In this document: piece by piece, positions 34,750 to 43,788 of the stretch
Layout of the letters: each line of letters opens with the position of its first letter
How positions within the stretch are numbered: the first letter of the stretch is position 1
Assembly: GCA_003154775.1 (NCBI GenBank)
Contig: PMES01000025.1
Location: 1 to 45,420 of the forward strand
Direction of reading: 5' to 3'
DNA: 45,420 nucleotides
Source of the DNA: Acidobacteriota bacterium
GTDB lineage: Bacteria > Acidobacteriota > Terriglobia > Acidiferrales > UBA7541
The notes under the pieces: model-generated
What the model was told of the DNA's origin: nothing
The model's input: the letters and a program-made list of their open reading frames with translations, nothing else
Databases searched by the model: none
Translations under genes and position numbers: made by a program

Positions 34750-35616
34750 ATGAGCGACACCCCACAAACGGTTTTGATTACGGGCGGCACCGACGGACTT
34801 GGCCGGGCCGCCGCCATTTTGCTAGCGGAGCGCGGCTATCGCGTTTTCGCTGCCGGGCGGTCTGCGGAGAAACGCGCTGACGTCGACCGCCTGGCAGCGG
34901 AGAAGAAACTCCCCATTGAAACACTGGAATTGGATGTCTGCGACGACGCTTCCGTCCAGCGCGCCGTGCAAAGCGTTTTGCAGAAGGCCGGCGCCATCGA
35001 CGTGCTCATCAACAACGCCGGTGTCGGCTACATGGCGGTGATTGAAGACTTGCGACTCGATGACCTGCGCCGCCAATTTGAAACCAACGTTTTCGGCGTT
35101 CTGCGCGTTACCCAAGCCGTCCTTCCGCACATGCGCGAGCGCCGCCGCGGCCGCATCCTGATGACGAGCAGCGTCGCCGGCCTCCTTACGCCGCCGACCT
35201 ATGGCGCCTACAGCAGCAGCAAGCACGCCCTCGAAGCGCTCTCCAACGCCCTGCGCCTGGAGATGTTCCCGTTTAACGTCGAAGTTATCCTGATCGAGCC
35301 GGGCTACATCGTTACGAATTTTCAGCAGACGACCAAGGCGCTGGCCGAACCTTACATCGAAGCGGCAAAAGCGGGGCCGTACGCGAAAGTCTATGCGGGA
35401 GCGTGGAACGGGGCGAACAGGGGCCGCGGTGATTCCAAGACCACGCCGGAAGATTGCGCGCGCGTCATCCAGGAAGCCATCGAATCGCCCCATCCCAAGG
35501 CGCGCTATCCGGTCACTCCCTTGGCGAAATGGGCATCCTTCGGCCGGCGCATTCTACCGGATACCCTGCTGGATTCGTTCCTGCGCCGCAAGTACGGCAT
35601 TCTTCGCGATGAGTAG
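34750..35616 (+). CDS. Short-chain dehydrogenase/reductase
   Basis: A protein of 288 residues of the classical SDR type: cofactor loop ITGGTDGLGRAAA (about 10-22), AAGRS, LINNAG, catalytic Ser in MTSSVAGLL, and YGAYSSSK (Tyr and Lys). IEPGYIVTNF and a C-terminal extension (TPEDCARVIQEAIE, then YPVTPLAKWAS) are as in oxidoreductases acting on retinol, sterol or lipid-like substrates. AAGGAAG precedes the ATG at 34750. It is convergent with the Dabb gene, six bases away. Substrate unknown. Confidence 0.85.
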   Translation: MSDTPQTVLITGGTDGLGRAAAILLAERGYRVFAAGRSAEKRADVDRLAAEKKLPIETLELDVCDDASVQRAVQSVLQKAGAIDVLINNAGVGYMAVIEDLRLDDLRRQFETNVFGVLRVTQAVLPHMRERRRGRILMTSSVAGLLTPPTYGAYSSSKHALEALSNALRLEMFPFNVEVILIEPGYIVTNFQQTTKALAEPYIEAAKAGPYAKVYAGAWNGANRGRGDSKTTPEDCARVIQEAIESPHPKARYPVTPLAKWASFGRRILPDTLLDSFLRRKYGILRDE

Positions 35617-35622
35617 CGCGGG

Positions 35623-36036
35623 CTAATTGGAAACCTGAAACGACAGGCTGTTTTCGCGCAACTGTTCCCACTTCTTTCGCCACGCATCGTGAATGAGACT
35701 TTCCGCGTAATCGGCAGCGGCTTCGGGGCTGATGAACTCAAGCACGTAGACGCCGCTGAAATCGCGGAGCTGGTTGCGCTCCGTCTTCAGCCAGATATTC
35801 TTGATGCCCGGAATTTTCGCGGCCATGTCCTTGATTCCGGCAATGGCCTGTTCCTGGTCATTTAAGGAAGTGGCGTCGCGGAATTTGTAAGCCACAACGT
35901 GCACCACCGTTCTGGGCTGGCCAAATTTGTTGATGGCGGAAACGTGGCGCGTCAGCACGCTCCCCACGGCAATTCCCGCAAGAAACAGCAATGCGGCGCA
36001 GAGCATCGGCACGATGCGGCGATTCGCAAAAGGCAT
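35623..36036 (-). CDS. Exported or membrane-anchored Dabb (stress-responsive alpha/beta barrel) protein
   Basis: A protein of 137 residues. An N-terminal hydrophobic helix (about 9-29) is followed by a ferredoxin-like Dabb domain: VVHVVAYKFRDATSLNDQEQ, IKDMAAKIPGIKNIWLKTER, and YVLEFISPEAAADYAES. The family forms dimeric barrels; few members have known functions. It stands alone on the minus strand between two plus-strand genes. Confidence 0.75.
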   Translation of the reverse strand: MPFANRRIVPMLCAALLFLAGIAVGSVLTRHVSAINKFGQPRTVVHVVAYKFRDATSLNDQEQAIAGIKDMAAKIPGIKNIWLKTERNQLRDFSGVYVLEFISPEAAADYAESLIHDAWRKKWEQLRENSLSFQVSN

Positions 36037-36156
36037 GACGTTCCTCCCTGAGAGAAAACCCGTTCAGTCTAAGCGACTCCGCGAGAGGCGGCAACTACGT
36101 GGAATTTGACGCCGCACGCCGGTGCGTTTACTCTCGGAACCATAGAGGAGATACCA

Positions 36157-37584
36157 ATGCATCGAATGCTCGGGTGCGCCATTGCTCTGTGTACCAGCTT
36201 GTTCCTGGGAGATTCTGCCAGCGCCCAGAATCGCGAGGCCGCGAACCAGGAAGCCCGCGCCATCCTCAAAGAGCTCATCGAGATCAACACCACCGATTCC
36301 GTCGGCAACGTCACAACCGCCGCCGAAGCCATGGCTCATCGCCTGCTGGCCGCCGGCTTTCCCCCGCAGGACATCCGCGTTGCTGGCCCAACCGATCGCA
36401 AGAAGAACCTCGTCGCGCGCTACCGCGGAACGGGGCAGAAGAAACCCATCTTATTCATCGGCCACCTGGACGTCGTGGAGGCGCGCCGCGAAGACTGGAC
36501 CATGGATCCATTTCAATTCATCGAGCAGGACGGCTACTTCTACGGCCGTGGCACGCAAGACATGAAGGAAGGCGACGCGCTCCTGGTGACAACCTTTATC
36601 CGCCTGAAGCGCGAAGGATTTGTGCCCGACCGCGACCTGATCCTTGCCCTTACCGCTGACGAAGAGGGCGGCGACTACAACGGCGTGGATTGGCTGCTCA
36701 AAGAGCACAGGGACTGGATCGATGCCGAGTATTGCATCAATCTCGATGGTGGCGAATTTGAAAAGGTGAAAGGGAAGCGGCTGCTTGCCGGCCTGCAGGC
36801 CAGCGAAAAGGTCTACGTTGATTTTCAATTTGAAGCGAACAATCCCGGCGGCCACAGCTCGGTTCCCGGGCCGGAAAACGCCATCTATGAACTAGGCGCT
36901 GCCCTGACGAAGCTCCAGGGCTTTTCGTTCCCCGTCAAACTCAGCGAAATTACACGGAATTATTTCGCGCACACCGCGACGCTCAGCGCAGGCTCGATGG
37001 CCGCCGATCTAAGTGGCGTCTCCAAAGACCCGCCAGACCCGGACACGGTCAAGCGCCTCTCCACGAACCCCTATTACAATTCGCTTCTGCGCACCACCTG
37101 TGTCGCCACCATGCTATCCGGCGGCCATGCCCCCAACGCACTGCCGCAAACGGCCCGCGCCAACGTCAATTGCCGCGTGTTCCCCGGCGAAGATCCCGAG
37201 GAAGTACGAAGGACGTTGGAGCGAGTCGTGGCGGATCCCAAACTCAAAATCACCTTCGTGCCGGAGAAGACCTCCGACGGGAAACTCATCCCCATCGTGG
37301 CCGTGCCCCCTTCCCCTCTTCTGCCGGAATTGCATGCCACGTTGGAGCGCACGCTGGCCACGATGTGGCCGGGGCTGCCGGTGGTGCCCTCGATGTCCAC
37401 GGGAGCCACGGACGGCAAATATCTGCGCATTGCCGGCATACCCACGTATGGCATCGCCTGCATGTTCTTCGATTCAGAGGATGACCGCTCCCACGGCAAA
37501 GACGAACGCGTGGTCGTGGAGGATTTCTACGATGGCGTCGAGTTCACGCACCGCTTCCTGAAGGAACTCGCGACTTCCAAGTAA
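36157..37584 (+). CDS. Secreted M20-family metallopeptidase
   Basis: A zinc-dependent amidohydrolase or peptidase of 475 residues with a signal peptide (SASAQ-N). The two-metal site is visible in order: LFIGHLDVVEA (His), GRGTQDMKEGDALL (Asp), TADEEGGDYNG (Glu-Glu), LDGGEFE (Asp), and SEDDRSHGKDERV (His). The dimerisation domain starts around NNPGGHSSVPGPENAIYELG. The start at 36157 has AGAGGAGAT upstream. It likely cleaves peptides or acyl-amino acids in the periplasm. It stands alone. Confidence 0.9.
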   Translation: MHRMLGCAIALCTSLFLGDSASAQNREAANQEARAILKELIEINTTDSVGNVTTAAEAMAHRLLAAGFPPQDIRVAGPTDRKKNLVARYRGTGQKKPILFIGHLDVVEARREDWTMDPFQFIEQDGYFYGRGTQDMKEGDALLVTTFIRLKREGFVPDRDLILALTADEEGGDYNGVDWLLKEHRDWIDAEYCINLDGGEFEKVKGKRLLAGLQASEKVYVDFQFEANNPGGHSSVPGPENAIYELGAALTKLQGFSFPVKLSEITRNYFAHTATLSAGSMAADLSGVSKDPPDPDTVKRLSTNPYYNSLLRTTCVATMLSGGHAPNALPQTARANVNCRVFPGEDPEEVRRTLERVVADPKLKITFVPEKTSDGKLIPIVAVPPSPLLPELHATLERTLATMWPGLPVVPSMSTGATDGKYLRIAGIPTYGIACMFFDSEDDRSHGKDERVVVEDFYDGVEFTHRFLKELATSK

Positions 37585-37647
37585 TCGAGTCCGCCGGGCT
37601 TTCTCACGTGCCAGATCTGATCCCCTGTTCGAGTTGAGCAATGCACT

Positions 37648-37762
37648 TTCATCCTGAGACGATCCGATGAGGATCGTCGAAGGACCTCAACTTTGGAATC
37701 ATGCGGGGAGTCGTGGTTGAGATCCTTCGGCGCGCAAACGACGCGCCCCTCAGGATGACAGC
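37648..37762. repeat. Inverted pair of family C repeats (115 bp)
   Basis: The left unit begins TCATCCTGAG and runs to GAAGGACCTCAA; the right unit is its inverse, GTTGAGATCCTTC to CTCAGGATGA. The left unit contains its own small hairpin (ACGATCC / GGATCGT). It is the same family as the elements at 8631, 13764 and 45340. The rest of the 37585-37901 spacer holds only the terminator below. Confidence 0.7.
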
Positions 37763-37850
37763 GTGTTCCTGTGTCTGGGTAACGTGCACAATTGTATCTC
37801 ATGAGAAATCCGAGTTTGGCAGGACGCGAAAACCAGCGAGCTGAAAAGTA

Positions 37851-37880
37851 AAAGGCCCCCGACGAGTCCGGGGGCCTTTC
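37851..37880 (-). terminator. Intrinsic terminator of the M48 protease gene (possibly two-way)
   Basis: An 11-bp stem AAAGGCCCCCG (37851-37861) / CGGGGGCCTTT (37869-37879). On the minus strand it is followed by TTTACTTTT and lies 22 bases after the protease stop codon. The stem ends in TTTC on the plus strand, so it may also stop transcripts from the M20 gene. Confidence 0.85.
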
Positions 37881-37901
37881 TGCCGCTGAAATGGAAAACT
37901 G

Positions 37902-39599
37902 TCAGGGTTTTGCCGGGTCCGGTGCGTCACCGGGTTTTACATCGGAGGGTGCCACAGCGCTCGCGGCGACGGGTTTCACGGTGTCGGAGCCGAACCTGGT
38001 CAGGTAGGGCATGAACGGGGTCACTTCAAACGGCATTTTCTCTCGTTCTGCCACCGTTCCCACCGGCTTGCTCTTGATCAAAGAAAGCTGGTCGTTCCAC
38101 GGATCGATCTTGACGCGCCCGCCGAGCGGCAGGGCCGCGATCTTCTGCGGATTCTGCTTGGGATCAAGGGGCGCCGTGGATTTCAGGTCGCTGATCTGCG
38201 GCACGCGATTGCCCAGATGGCCGCTGATCAAATTGGGAATTTCCTTCTGGCGGCTGTCCAACGCTTGCAGAAAGAGTCCGGCATTGCCCAACTGATTCTT
38301 GTACGGCGAATTGTTAAGTATCTGAATGGCCTTTTCGTTGGCCTGGTGCTCCTCGTCGTTGGTACGCGCGAAACCAAAGTGGCGGAAGGTGTCCTTGTCT
38401 TCCACCATCAACTGGTCGAAGAAGGCATACTGGGAATCCATGCGGTGCCCAAGAACCACGTGGCTCAATTCATGCGCCAGGATGGTCGCGAGGCTGGCTT
38501 CATCCGGGAGCACGTCCACCAGACCGCGGCTCAGTATAATGGTGTGTCCCACAGTGAAGGATTCGAGCGTGGAAGTCATCAGGATACGGCAGCGCACTTC
38601 GGGCTCGACGTCAATGTTATTGGTCACTTCCAGGTTATTGATGACCGTTTCCAGAACCTTGTCGACTTCACCCTTTGGCGCAATCAGGCCAATGCGCTCC
38701 AAACGGTCAATGACGTTGTCTTCCGCCTGGTGATCCCACGACCGCTGCGCCTGAATCGGCGAAAGGTCGTTCGCGGTCTTGGTATCGTCCTGCACCGGCG
38801 TTTCCACCAGAATCTTGCTCAACTCCTGTTCCTGGCTGGCGCCGCCCAGGTTGTAGCCCCACAGGCGCGTCTGCGCCTTGAAATCCAGCTTCTTGCTGAT
38901 GGCATAGTGCAGGTCTTTTTCCTCGCTGTACACGAACGTGGGCAGCCAAAGCCCCGGCTGCACATTGGTCCGCCAACTGTCGAAATGGAAGTACCAACTG
39001 GAGTGGCCGTTGCCGTTGTAGGCGCCATTGAAACGCACGATGTGGAAATCCTGGTCTTCCACCCAGATGCGCCCCATGAATCGCCCGCGGTTGTTCTTCC
39101 CCGTCGGCGTCACGTCGAACACCAGGCAGCGCACCTCGCCAAGAAATTCGCGGCGCACATAATCAAACTTGTAGTGCTGCCGGTCGAATCCATTGGTATC
39201 GATGAAAATCATCTGCAGGAAGCCGTCCGGCAGGAACTGCATCGCGAAGCTGAAGAAGTTTCCGACGGAGCCGAAAACTCTCTTGCCCTTGCTCTGGGTT
39301 TCGCTCAGTGGCACCAGGCTGACACCCTTCGCAAAGTTCGCGCGGCCCAGAAAATATTTGTCCCCGGCCGGCACCTGCCCCAGATCCTTGTCGGCCTTGA
39401 GATTCTGAATATAAGTCTCCACGAGCGGGGAGTAGTTGCGAATCTGGGAATAGAGCCGCTGCTCGTTGCTGACCACACGGTCAATCACCTGTTCCGGCGT
39501 GCGCGGCTGATCGGCCGCTGGAGCCGCCGCGGCGATAGCCGGCACAACTGTGCAAGCGCAAAGCGCCAGCACGAGAATTTGGTTCGACAGCTTTCTCAT
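37902..39599 (-). CDS. Secreted M48-family metalloprotease
   Basis: A protein of about 565 residues with a signal peptide (MRKLSNQILVLALCAC, cleaved near AAAA). The N-terminal half is an outer-membrane lipoprotein-sorting-like beta domain (FDYVRREFLGEVRCLVFDV, IWVEDQDFHIVRFNG). The peptidase core has HELSHVVLGH at about 376-385 with the third ligand Glu in NDEEHQANEKA. The start at 39599 gives eight bases to GGGAG. It begins 13 bases after the TonB gene stop and is probably read with it. It may degrade misfolded envelope proteins; this is inference from the family. Confidence 0.85.
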   Translation of the reverse strand: MRKLSNQILVLALCACTVVPAIAAAAPAADQPRTPEQVIDRVVSNEQRLYSQIRNYSPLVETYIQNLKADKDLGQVPAGDKYFLGRANFAKGVSLVPLSETQSKGKRVFGSVGNFFSFAMQFLPDGFLQMIFIDTNGFDRQHYKFDYVRREFLGEVRCLVFDVTPTGKNNRGRFMGRIWVEDQDFHIVRFNGAYNGNGHSSWYFHFDSWRTNVQPGLWLPTFVYSEEKDLHYAISKKLDFKAQTRLWGYNLGGASQEQELSKILVETPVQDDTKTANDLSPIQAQRSWDHQAEDNVIDRLERIGLIAPKGEVDKVLETVINNLEVTNNIDVEPEVRCRILMTSTLESFTVGHTIILSRGLVDVLPDEASLATILAHELSHVVLGHRMDSQYAFFDQLMVEDKDTFRHFGFARTNDEEHQANEKAIQILNNSPYKNQLGNAGLFLQALDSRQKEIPNLISGHLGNRVPQISDLKSTAPLDPKQNPQKIAALPLGGRVKIDPWNDQLSLIKSKPVGTVAEREKMPFEVTPFMPYLTRFGSDTVKPVAASAVAPSDVKPGDAPDPAKP

Positions 39600-39612
39600 G
39601 ATCATCTCTCCC

Positions 39613-40803
39613 TCAATAGGCCAACCGGAACTCAATGCGAACCCGGGCCGGAAAATCCACCGGCTGGCTCTCGCGCTTCGCCGGCTTGAATTTGATTTGT
39701 TGTGCCGCTCGCATCGCCGACTCGTCGAGGCCGTGCCCCAGGCCGCTGACTACACGATTGATTTGAATACTGCCGTTCGCCAGGAATACCAGGTCGATGA
39801 CGACATCGCCTTCCACTCTCAGACTACGCCCCTCCGCCGTATATTCGGGCCGGGGCTTTTCCAAAATGTCCGGGGTAGTATCCGCCGGACCGCCTGCCGC
39901 CACCTTTTTCTTCGGCGCTTCCGCGGTTACCGCAGCGGCATCGCTGAATCCTCCGGAAACTATCGTGCTCTTCTTTGGCGCGGCACTCACTGGTGGAATG
40001 GCTATCCCGTTCCCAAATCCTGTGCTCGCCACCGTGCCGCGAATTCCTTCTTTTCCTCCGGTGCCATTCCCGTAGCCTTCGCCATTCGGGAGCGCCGGAG
40101 AACCCAGACGGTTCACGTTCGCCCCGTGATTCGGGTCACCCTTTCCGGGTAAGCCGTTGGGATCGCCAAACCCGCCGGTCTGCACTTTGTTGAGAGGCGC
40201 AACCACCGTCGCCAGCGCCGCGCTGCCCGAGCCCAGGTTGCCGACCTTTACATCGTCCTTCGGACGCTTCGGGCCGTTTTCCCGGACATCAATCTTGGCG
40301 GCCTCAAACGTCGGCTTCACGTCCGGCGCTTTGACGTCGATCTTTTCCACTTTGGGTGCCACCGGCTTGGGCTTCGCCAGGTTCGCGAAGATATGCGGCT
40401 GTGCCGGGTTGAGCTTGACCGGCTCCACGGGAGTCGGCTTGAGTTCCGCCTTTGGCACCACGGCTTTTACCTTGGGTGGCGGCGGGGGCTCCGGGGCCAC
40501 TGGTATTTCGGTTAGGGGTTGAGCAATCTCCACACTGACGAATTTCAGCCCCGTTTTCATCTGTTCCGGATACATCAGGGGCACCAGGAGCAGGAATAGC
40601 AGAATGGAAACTTGCGCCACCGCGCTCAGACCAACGCGGTCCCAGCGGGGTTCGGCGTCGGGAAGCAGGGCAAGGCGGGCAGGCACCTGCCTGTTGCCCA
40701 TGTGCTGCTTCCAGGCTTCCGAGCTCGCAGTACGCCCGCGGTTTGGGTTAAAGCCTACCCCTAACGAGGTTCTCGGTGGTGGATCAGCAATCATCGTAGT
40801 CAT
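39613..40803 (-). CDS. TonB-family energy transducer
   Basis: A protein of 396 residues. A cytosolic N-terminus of about 55 residues comes before a single membrane helix (about 57-79, VGLSAVAQVSILLFLLLVPL). A Pro-rich periplasmic linker follows (about 93-140), then a Gly-rich region, and a C-terminal TonB domain (about 310-396, KPRPEYTAEGRSLRVEGDVV, then VSGLGHGLDESAMRAAQQIK). It would energise outer-membrane receptors such as the one at 2718-6131. No exbB or exbD genes are in the window. The start may be 40803 or the in-frame ATG at 40794. Confidence 0.88.
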   Translation of the reverse strand: MTTMIADPPPRTSLGVGFNPNRGRTASSEAWKQHMGNRQVPARLALLPDAEPRWDRVGLSAVAQVSILLFLLLVPLMYPEQMKTGLKFVSVEIAQPLTEIPVAPEPPPPPKVKAVVPKAELKPTPVEPVKLNPAQPHIFANLAKPKPVAPKVEKIDVKAPDVKPTFEAAKIDVRENGPKRPKDDVKVGNLGSGSAALATVVAPLNKVQTGGFGDPNGLPGKGDPNHGANVNRLGSPALPNGEGYGNGTGGKEGIRGTVASTGFGNGIAIPPVSAAPKKSTIVSGGFSDAAAVTAEAPKKKVAAGGPADTTPDILEKPRPEYTAEGRSLRVEGDVVIDLVFLANGSIQINRVVSGLGHGLDESAMRAAQQIKFKPAKRESQPVDFPARVRIEFRLAY

Positions 40804-41191
40804 CCGCTGGCCGCCTCGCGCATATGTTTATCCCGACAGCTCTGTTCCAAAGGAACCGAGTTGTTCGAAATCGGGACGTGTGTTGTACCGGTACGAGAGT
40901 ACTTTGGCGGCCAGAGTCGTCCGAATAGGACTTTCGTACTATCGTCGCGTATTCGCTAATGCCTTTGCGAGTGCGCTTTCCACACGCCTTCTTTGCCGGG
41001 TCAAACCCGCCGAGGCGGAATTCGTTGCGGACGGGGGGCGCAACACCCCATAGGATACCGCATCCAGAGACACAGGCTATCGCTGTTTTCTGCACCGGTT
41101 GCTCCCAGGGGGGTAATCCCTTTGATGCACCCAACAGGCTGGCCGTTGGTTGTCACATGGGCATGCTAGGGTATAGAAATAGGGTGGTTAG
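40804..41191 (+). promoter_or_regulatory. Divergent spacer with a candidate sigma-gene promoter
   Basis: No gene is supported here. TTGTCA (41150-41155), a 16-base spacer and TATAGA (41172-41177) form a plausible sigma-70 promoter for the sigma-factor operon. A small dyad GTTGCG (41024-41029) / CGCAAC (41039-41044) is also present. Confidence 0.4.
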
Positions 41192-42175
41192 ATGCAATAC
41201 AGGAGTTCTGTGCCCCATCGTCCCCATGGCCGCCCGGACCCCGAACACCGCGATCCGGCGTACCTCCGCGGGGTTTCCGCAGCGATCCTGGATTCCTTGT
41301 ACCTCGAATCGAGTGCCGAGCAGTGGGGCCTCACCCTGGCACAATTTGCAGCGGCCCTCGAGCGCAGCCTGCGCAAACGCTTCGCGGATATTTCTCCTGC
41401 CAGAGATCACCTGGTCGAGTATCTGCAGACCCTCTACCTTCGGGACTTGGCCCTTGCTGCGGCCTGCCTCGAAGGTTCCGAATCGGCCTGGGAATATTTT
41501 GTGCGCGAATATCGTTCGCCCCTGCGGGCGGCCGCTGGTGCCATAACGAAAGGCAGCCGCGCGGGTGCCAATGCTCAGGAACTCGCCGATTCGTTGTTCG
41601 CGGAACTCTACGGCCTGGTGGATGGCAAGCGCGGTGAACGTTCGCTCTTCCGCTATTTTCACGGGCGGAGTTCGCTGAAAACATGGCTGCGCGCCGTATT
41701 GGCGCAGCGCCACGTTGATCGCCTTCGCGAGAGCCGCCGCTGGGAATCCTTCGATCAGGGCGACGGCGAGGAGCCCAAGCCGCTTCCAGAACGCCATGTA
41801 GCCCCTCCTTCTCTAGACCCGCATCGCGAACGCTACCTGCGGCGATTTGTAGCGGCGCTGCAACTCTCCCTGGCCTCGCTCGATCGCAGTGATCGCCAGC
41901 GCCTGGAGCTGTACTACGCGCGGCAAAAGACCCTGGCGGAAATCGGACGCCAGATTGGCGAACACGAGTCCAGCGTCTCGCGCAATTTGGAACGCATTCG
42001 GCATGAATTGCGCGCGCGCATCGAGGAACATCTGCATAGCGAGCCGGCCCTCAGCGAAGCGGAAATTGCGCTTTGCTTTCAATACGCCGCCGAAGACGCT
42101 CCCATTGATTTCCGGAATCTGTTTCCGGAGAAGCAGCCCGGCAAACCCGGTCTTGGCAGAAAGGAATCGTCGTGA
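41192..42175 (+). CDS. RNA polymerase sigma-70-family factor
   Basis: A protein of 327 residues, longer than ordinary ECF factors. About 90 N-terminal residues of unknown role come first. Region 2 follows (about 105-190, with LFRYFHGRSSLKTWLRAVLA, then QRHVDRLRESRR), then a linker, then region 4 (about 215-290, LSLASLDRSDRQRLELYYAR, KTLAEIGRQIGEHESSVSRN), a good helix-turn-helix. A GTG at 41210 preceded by AGGAG is an alternative start and fits the upstream promoter better. The next gene encodes a zinc-finger membrane protein likely to hold it in check. Confidence 0.85.
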   Translation: MQYRSSVPHRPHGRPDPEHRDPAYLRGVSAAILDSLYLESSAEQWGLTLAQFAAALERSLRKRFADISPARDHLVEYLQTLYLRDLALAAACLEGSESAWEYFVREYRSPLRAAAGAITKGSRAGANAQELADSLFAELYGLVDGKRGERSLFRYFHGRSSLKTWLRAVLAQRHVDRLRESRRWESFDQGDGEEPKPLPERHVAPPSLDPHRERYLRRFVAALQLSLASLDRSDRQRLELYYARQKTLAEIGRQIGEHESSVSRNLERIRHELRARIEEHLHSEPALSEAEIALCFQYAAEDAPIDFRNLFPEKQPGKPGLGRKESS

Positions 42176-42223
42176 GTTCCTGCAAGAAACGGTTCCCGAA
42201 ACGTTCTCAGAAGGGAGAGCGCC

Positions 42224-43720
42224 ATGCCGTCTGACGATCGCGATCAGCAATTCGACCGCGCCCTCGCGCGCCACCTGCGAAGCGCCTCTCCGGATGCGGC
42301 ATGCCCGGACGCGGAAATTCTCGCCGCCTATCACGAGCGCTCCCTCTCGCTGGAAGAGATGGCGCACTGGAAAGCGCACATTGCCTCCTGCTCGCGTTGC
42401 CAGGAGACGCTGGCGCTGCTGGGACAAACCGATTCCGTTGCCGCGAATGACTGGGAAAAAGGGGAAGTGCCGGCGGCGCTGCAGGCCAGCAGATCCTTGT
42501 CAGCGGGGAAAGACATCGCGGAAGAAAAGTCCGGCACGGATATGCTTGCGGCCGGCGCTGCGACTGCTCCTGTCGAAATTCTCGGCGCACCCAGCGGTGC
42601 CGCGCGAACGCGCCGCCGCGTGCCTTGGAGCATTGTTGTCCCCACGGGCGCGTTGGCTGCGGGTCTGCTGGTCTGGGTAGTTGTGCATGAAGGACCTAGA
42701 TTCTCGATGCAGGAGAAGGCCAGGGTTCAGGTTGCCGAAAACCGCGAAACCTCACCGCCCGCCTCGTCGGCTGCTCCGCAATCCGGGAAAGCTGAGCCGC
42801 GCGACGAAGGCTCTTACAGTTTGCAGCCGGGAGATCGTGTGGATCGTAAGCCCTCCGCCGCTCTTACGAGCCCCGCGCTGCACGCACAAGCGCCGCCTAT
42901 GACTCGCCTGGCGGTGCCGCCTCCGGCTCCGCAGGAGTTGCAAAGCGCAGAACAGGACAAACTTGCACAACTCAATGCGGGTGAGCCCTCCGTTTCCTCC
43001 GGCGCCGCCTCTGCTTCGCGGATTGTCGCCGGCAAACGGGCAGTGGCTGCCGCTCCAGTTGTGCCTAAGGCCGCAGCCGGCCGCGCTGGCGGGCCGCTGG
43101 TGGCGAATCAGATGCAGAATCAAATGCAGAATCAGAACGTGACGCAAAACGCGAATCAGGCCCCGAATCCGGCTACGAATCAAGTCACTGATCAGGCCAC
43201 GAACCAGCCTGCCGCCGAGGAAAAGAAAGACTTACGGCAAGCGCAAAAACAAAAGAGCGAAGCTCCCTCTGTCTACTTGACAACGGAGAGTGTCGAGGTC
43301 AGTGCACCAGAGACGCCCATTGCCAGCCGTAACTTTTCTATGTTGCAGGTGCTGGATCGCAATCTCATTGTTTCGCCGAACAAAAAGCAAGCCTGGCGCG
43401 TCGGCCCCGCGGGGAAAATCGAGCGCTCCAACGATGCGGGCAAAACCTGGAAACCGCAAGAAAGCGGCGTGACTGCTGATCTCCTCGTGGGTTCCGCTCC
43501 TTCCGAAAAGGTCTGCTGGATCGCCGGCAAAGCTGGCACTCTGCTTCTGACCACGGACGGCGGCAAACACTGGAAGCAAGTTGCTTCGCCAATCACTGAG
43601 GATCTGGGCGGTGTCCACGCCCTGGACGCGCAACACGCTTCCGTCTGGGACGTCTCCCGGCGCAAAAGCTTTGAAACCAGCGATGGCGGGCTCACATGGA
43701 AGCCGGTTGCTAACCAATAG
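42224..43720 (+). CDS. Membrane zinc-finger (anti-sigma-like) protein with Ycf48/BNR-like C-terminal domain
   Basis: A protein of 498 residues. The N-terminal zinc-binding motif is H52-x3-C56-x2-C59 (AHIASCSRC), as in ZAS anti-sigma domains. One membrane helix lies at about 134-154. An Ala/Pro-rich periplasmic linker and an Asn/Gln-rich tract (about 296-330) lead to propeller-like blades of the Ycf48/BNR type (WRVGPAGKIERSNDAGKTWK, CWIAGKAGTLLLTTDGGKHW, FETSDGGLTWKPV). It follows the sigma gene by 48 bases and has an AGAAGGGAGAG ribosome site. It probably binds the sigma factor and senses an envelope signal outside the membrane. Confidence 0.8.
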   Translation: MPSDDRDQQFDRALARHLRSASPDAACPDAEILAAYHERSLSLEEMAHWKAHIASCSRCQETLALLGQTDSVAANDWEKGEVPAALQASRSLSAGKDIAEEKSGTDMLAAGAATAPVEILGAPSGAARTRRRVPWSIVVPTGALAAGLLVWVVVHEGPRFSMQEKARVQVAENRETSPPASSAAPQSGKAEPRDEGSYSLQPGDRVDRKPSAALTSPALHAQAPPMTRLAVPPPAPQELQSAEQDKLAQLNAGEPSVSSGAASASRIVAGKRAVAAAPVVPKAAAGRAGGPLVANQMQNQMQNQNVTQNANQAPNPATNQVTDQATNQPAAEEKKDLRQAQKQKSEAPSVYLTTESVEVSAPETPIASRNFSMLQVLDRNLIVSPNKKQAWRVGPAGKIERSNDAGKTWKPQESGVTADLLVGSAPSEKVCWIAGKAGTLLLTTDGGKHWKQVASPITEDLGGVHALDAQHASVWDVSRRKSFETSDGGLTWKPVANQ

Positions 43721-43788
43721 AGCCGCCTGCAAGAAATTTCGCTGGCCTCGTTCTAATCGAGAAGGCAAATTCAAGTCGAGGTGAATTC

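Noticed and set aside
38217-39689. A 490-codon open frame on the plus strand opposite the M48 protease gene
   Set aside because: The protease on the other strand has a signal peptide and HELSH motif. The plus-strand frame has no family motif and is a by-product of high-GC third positions.
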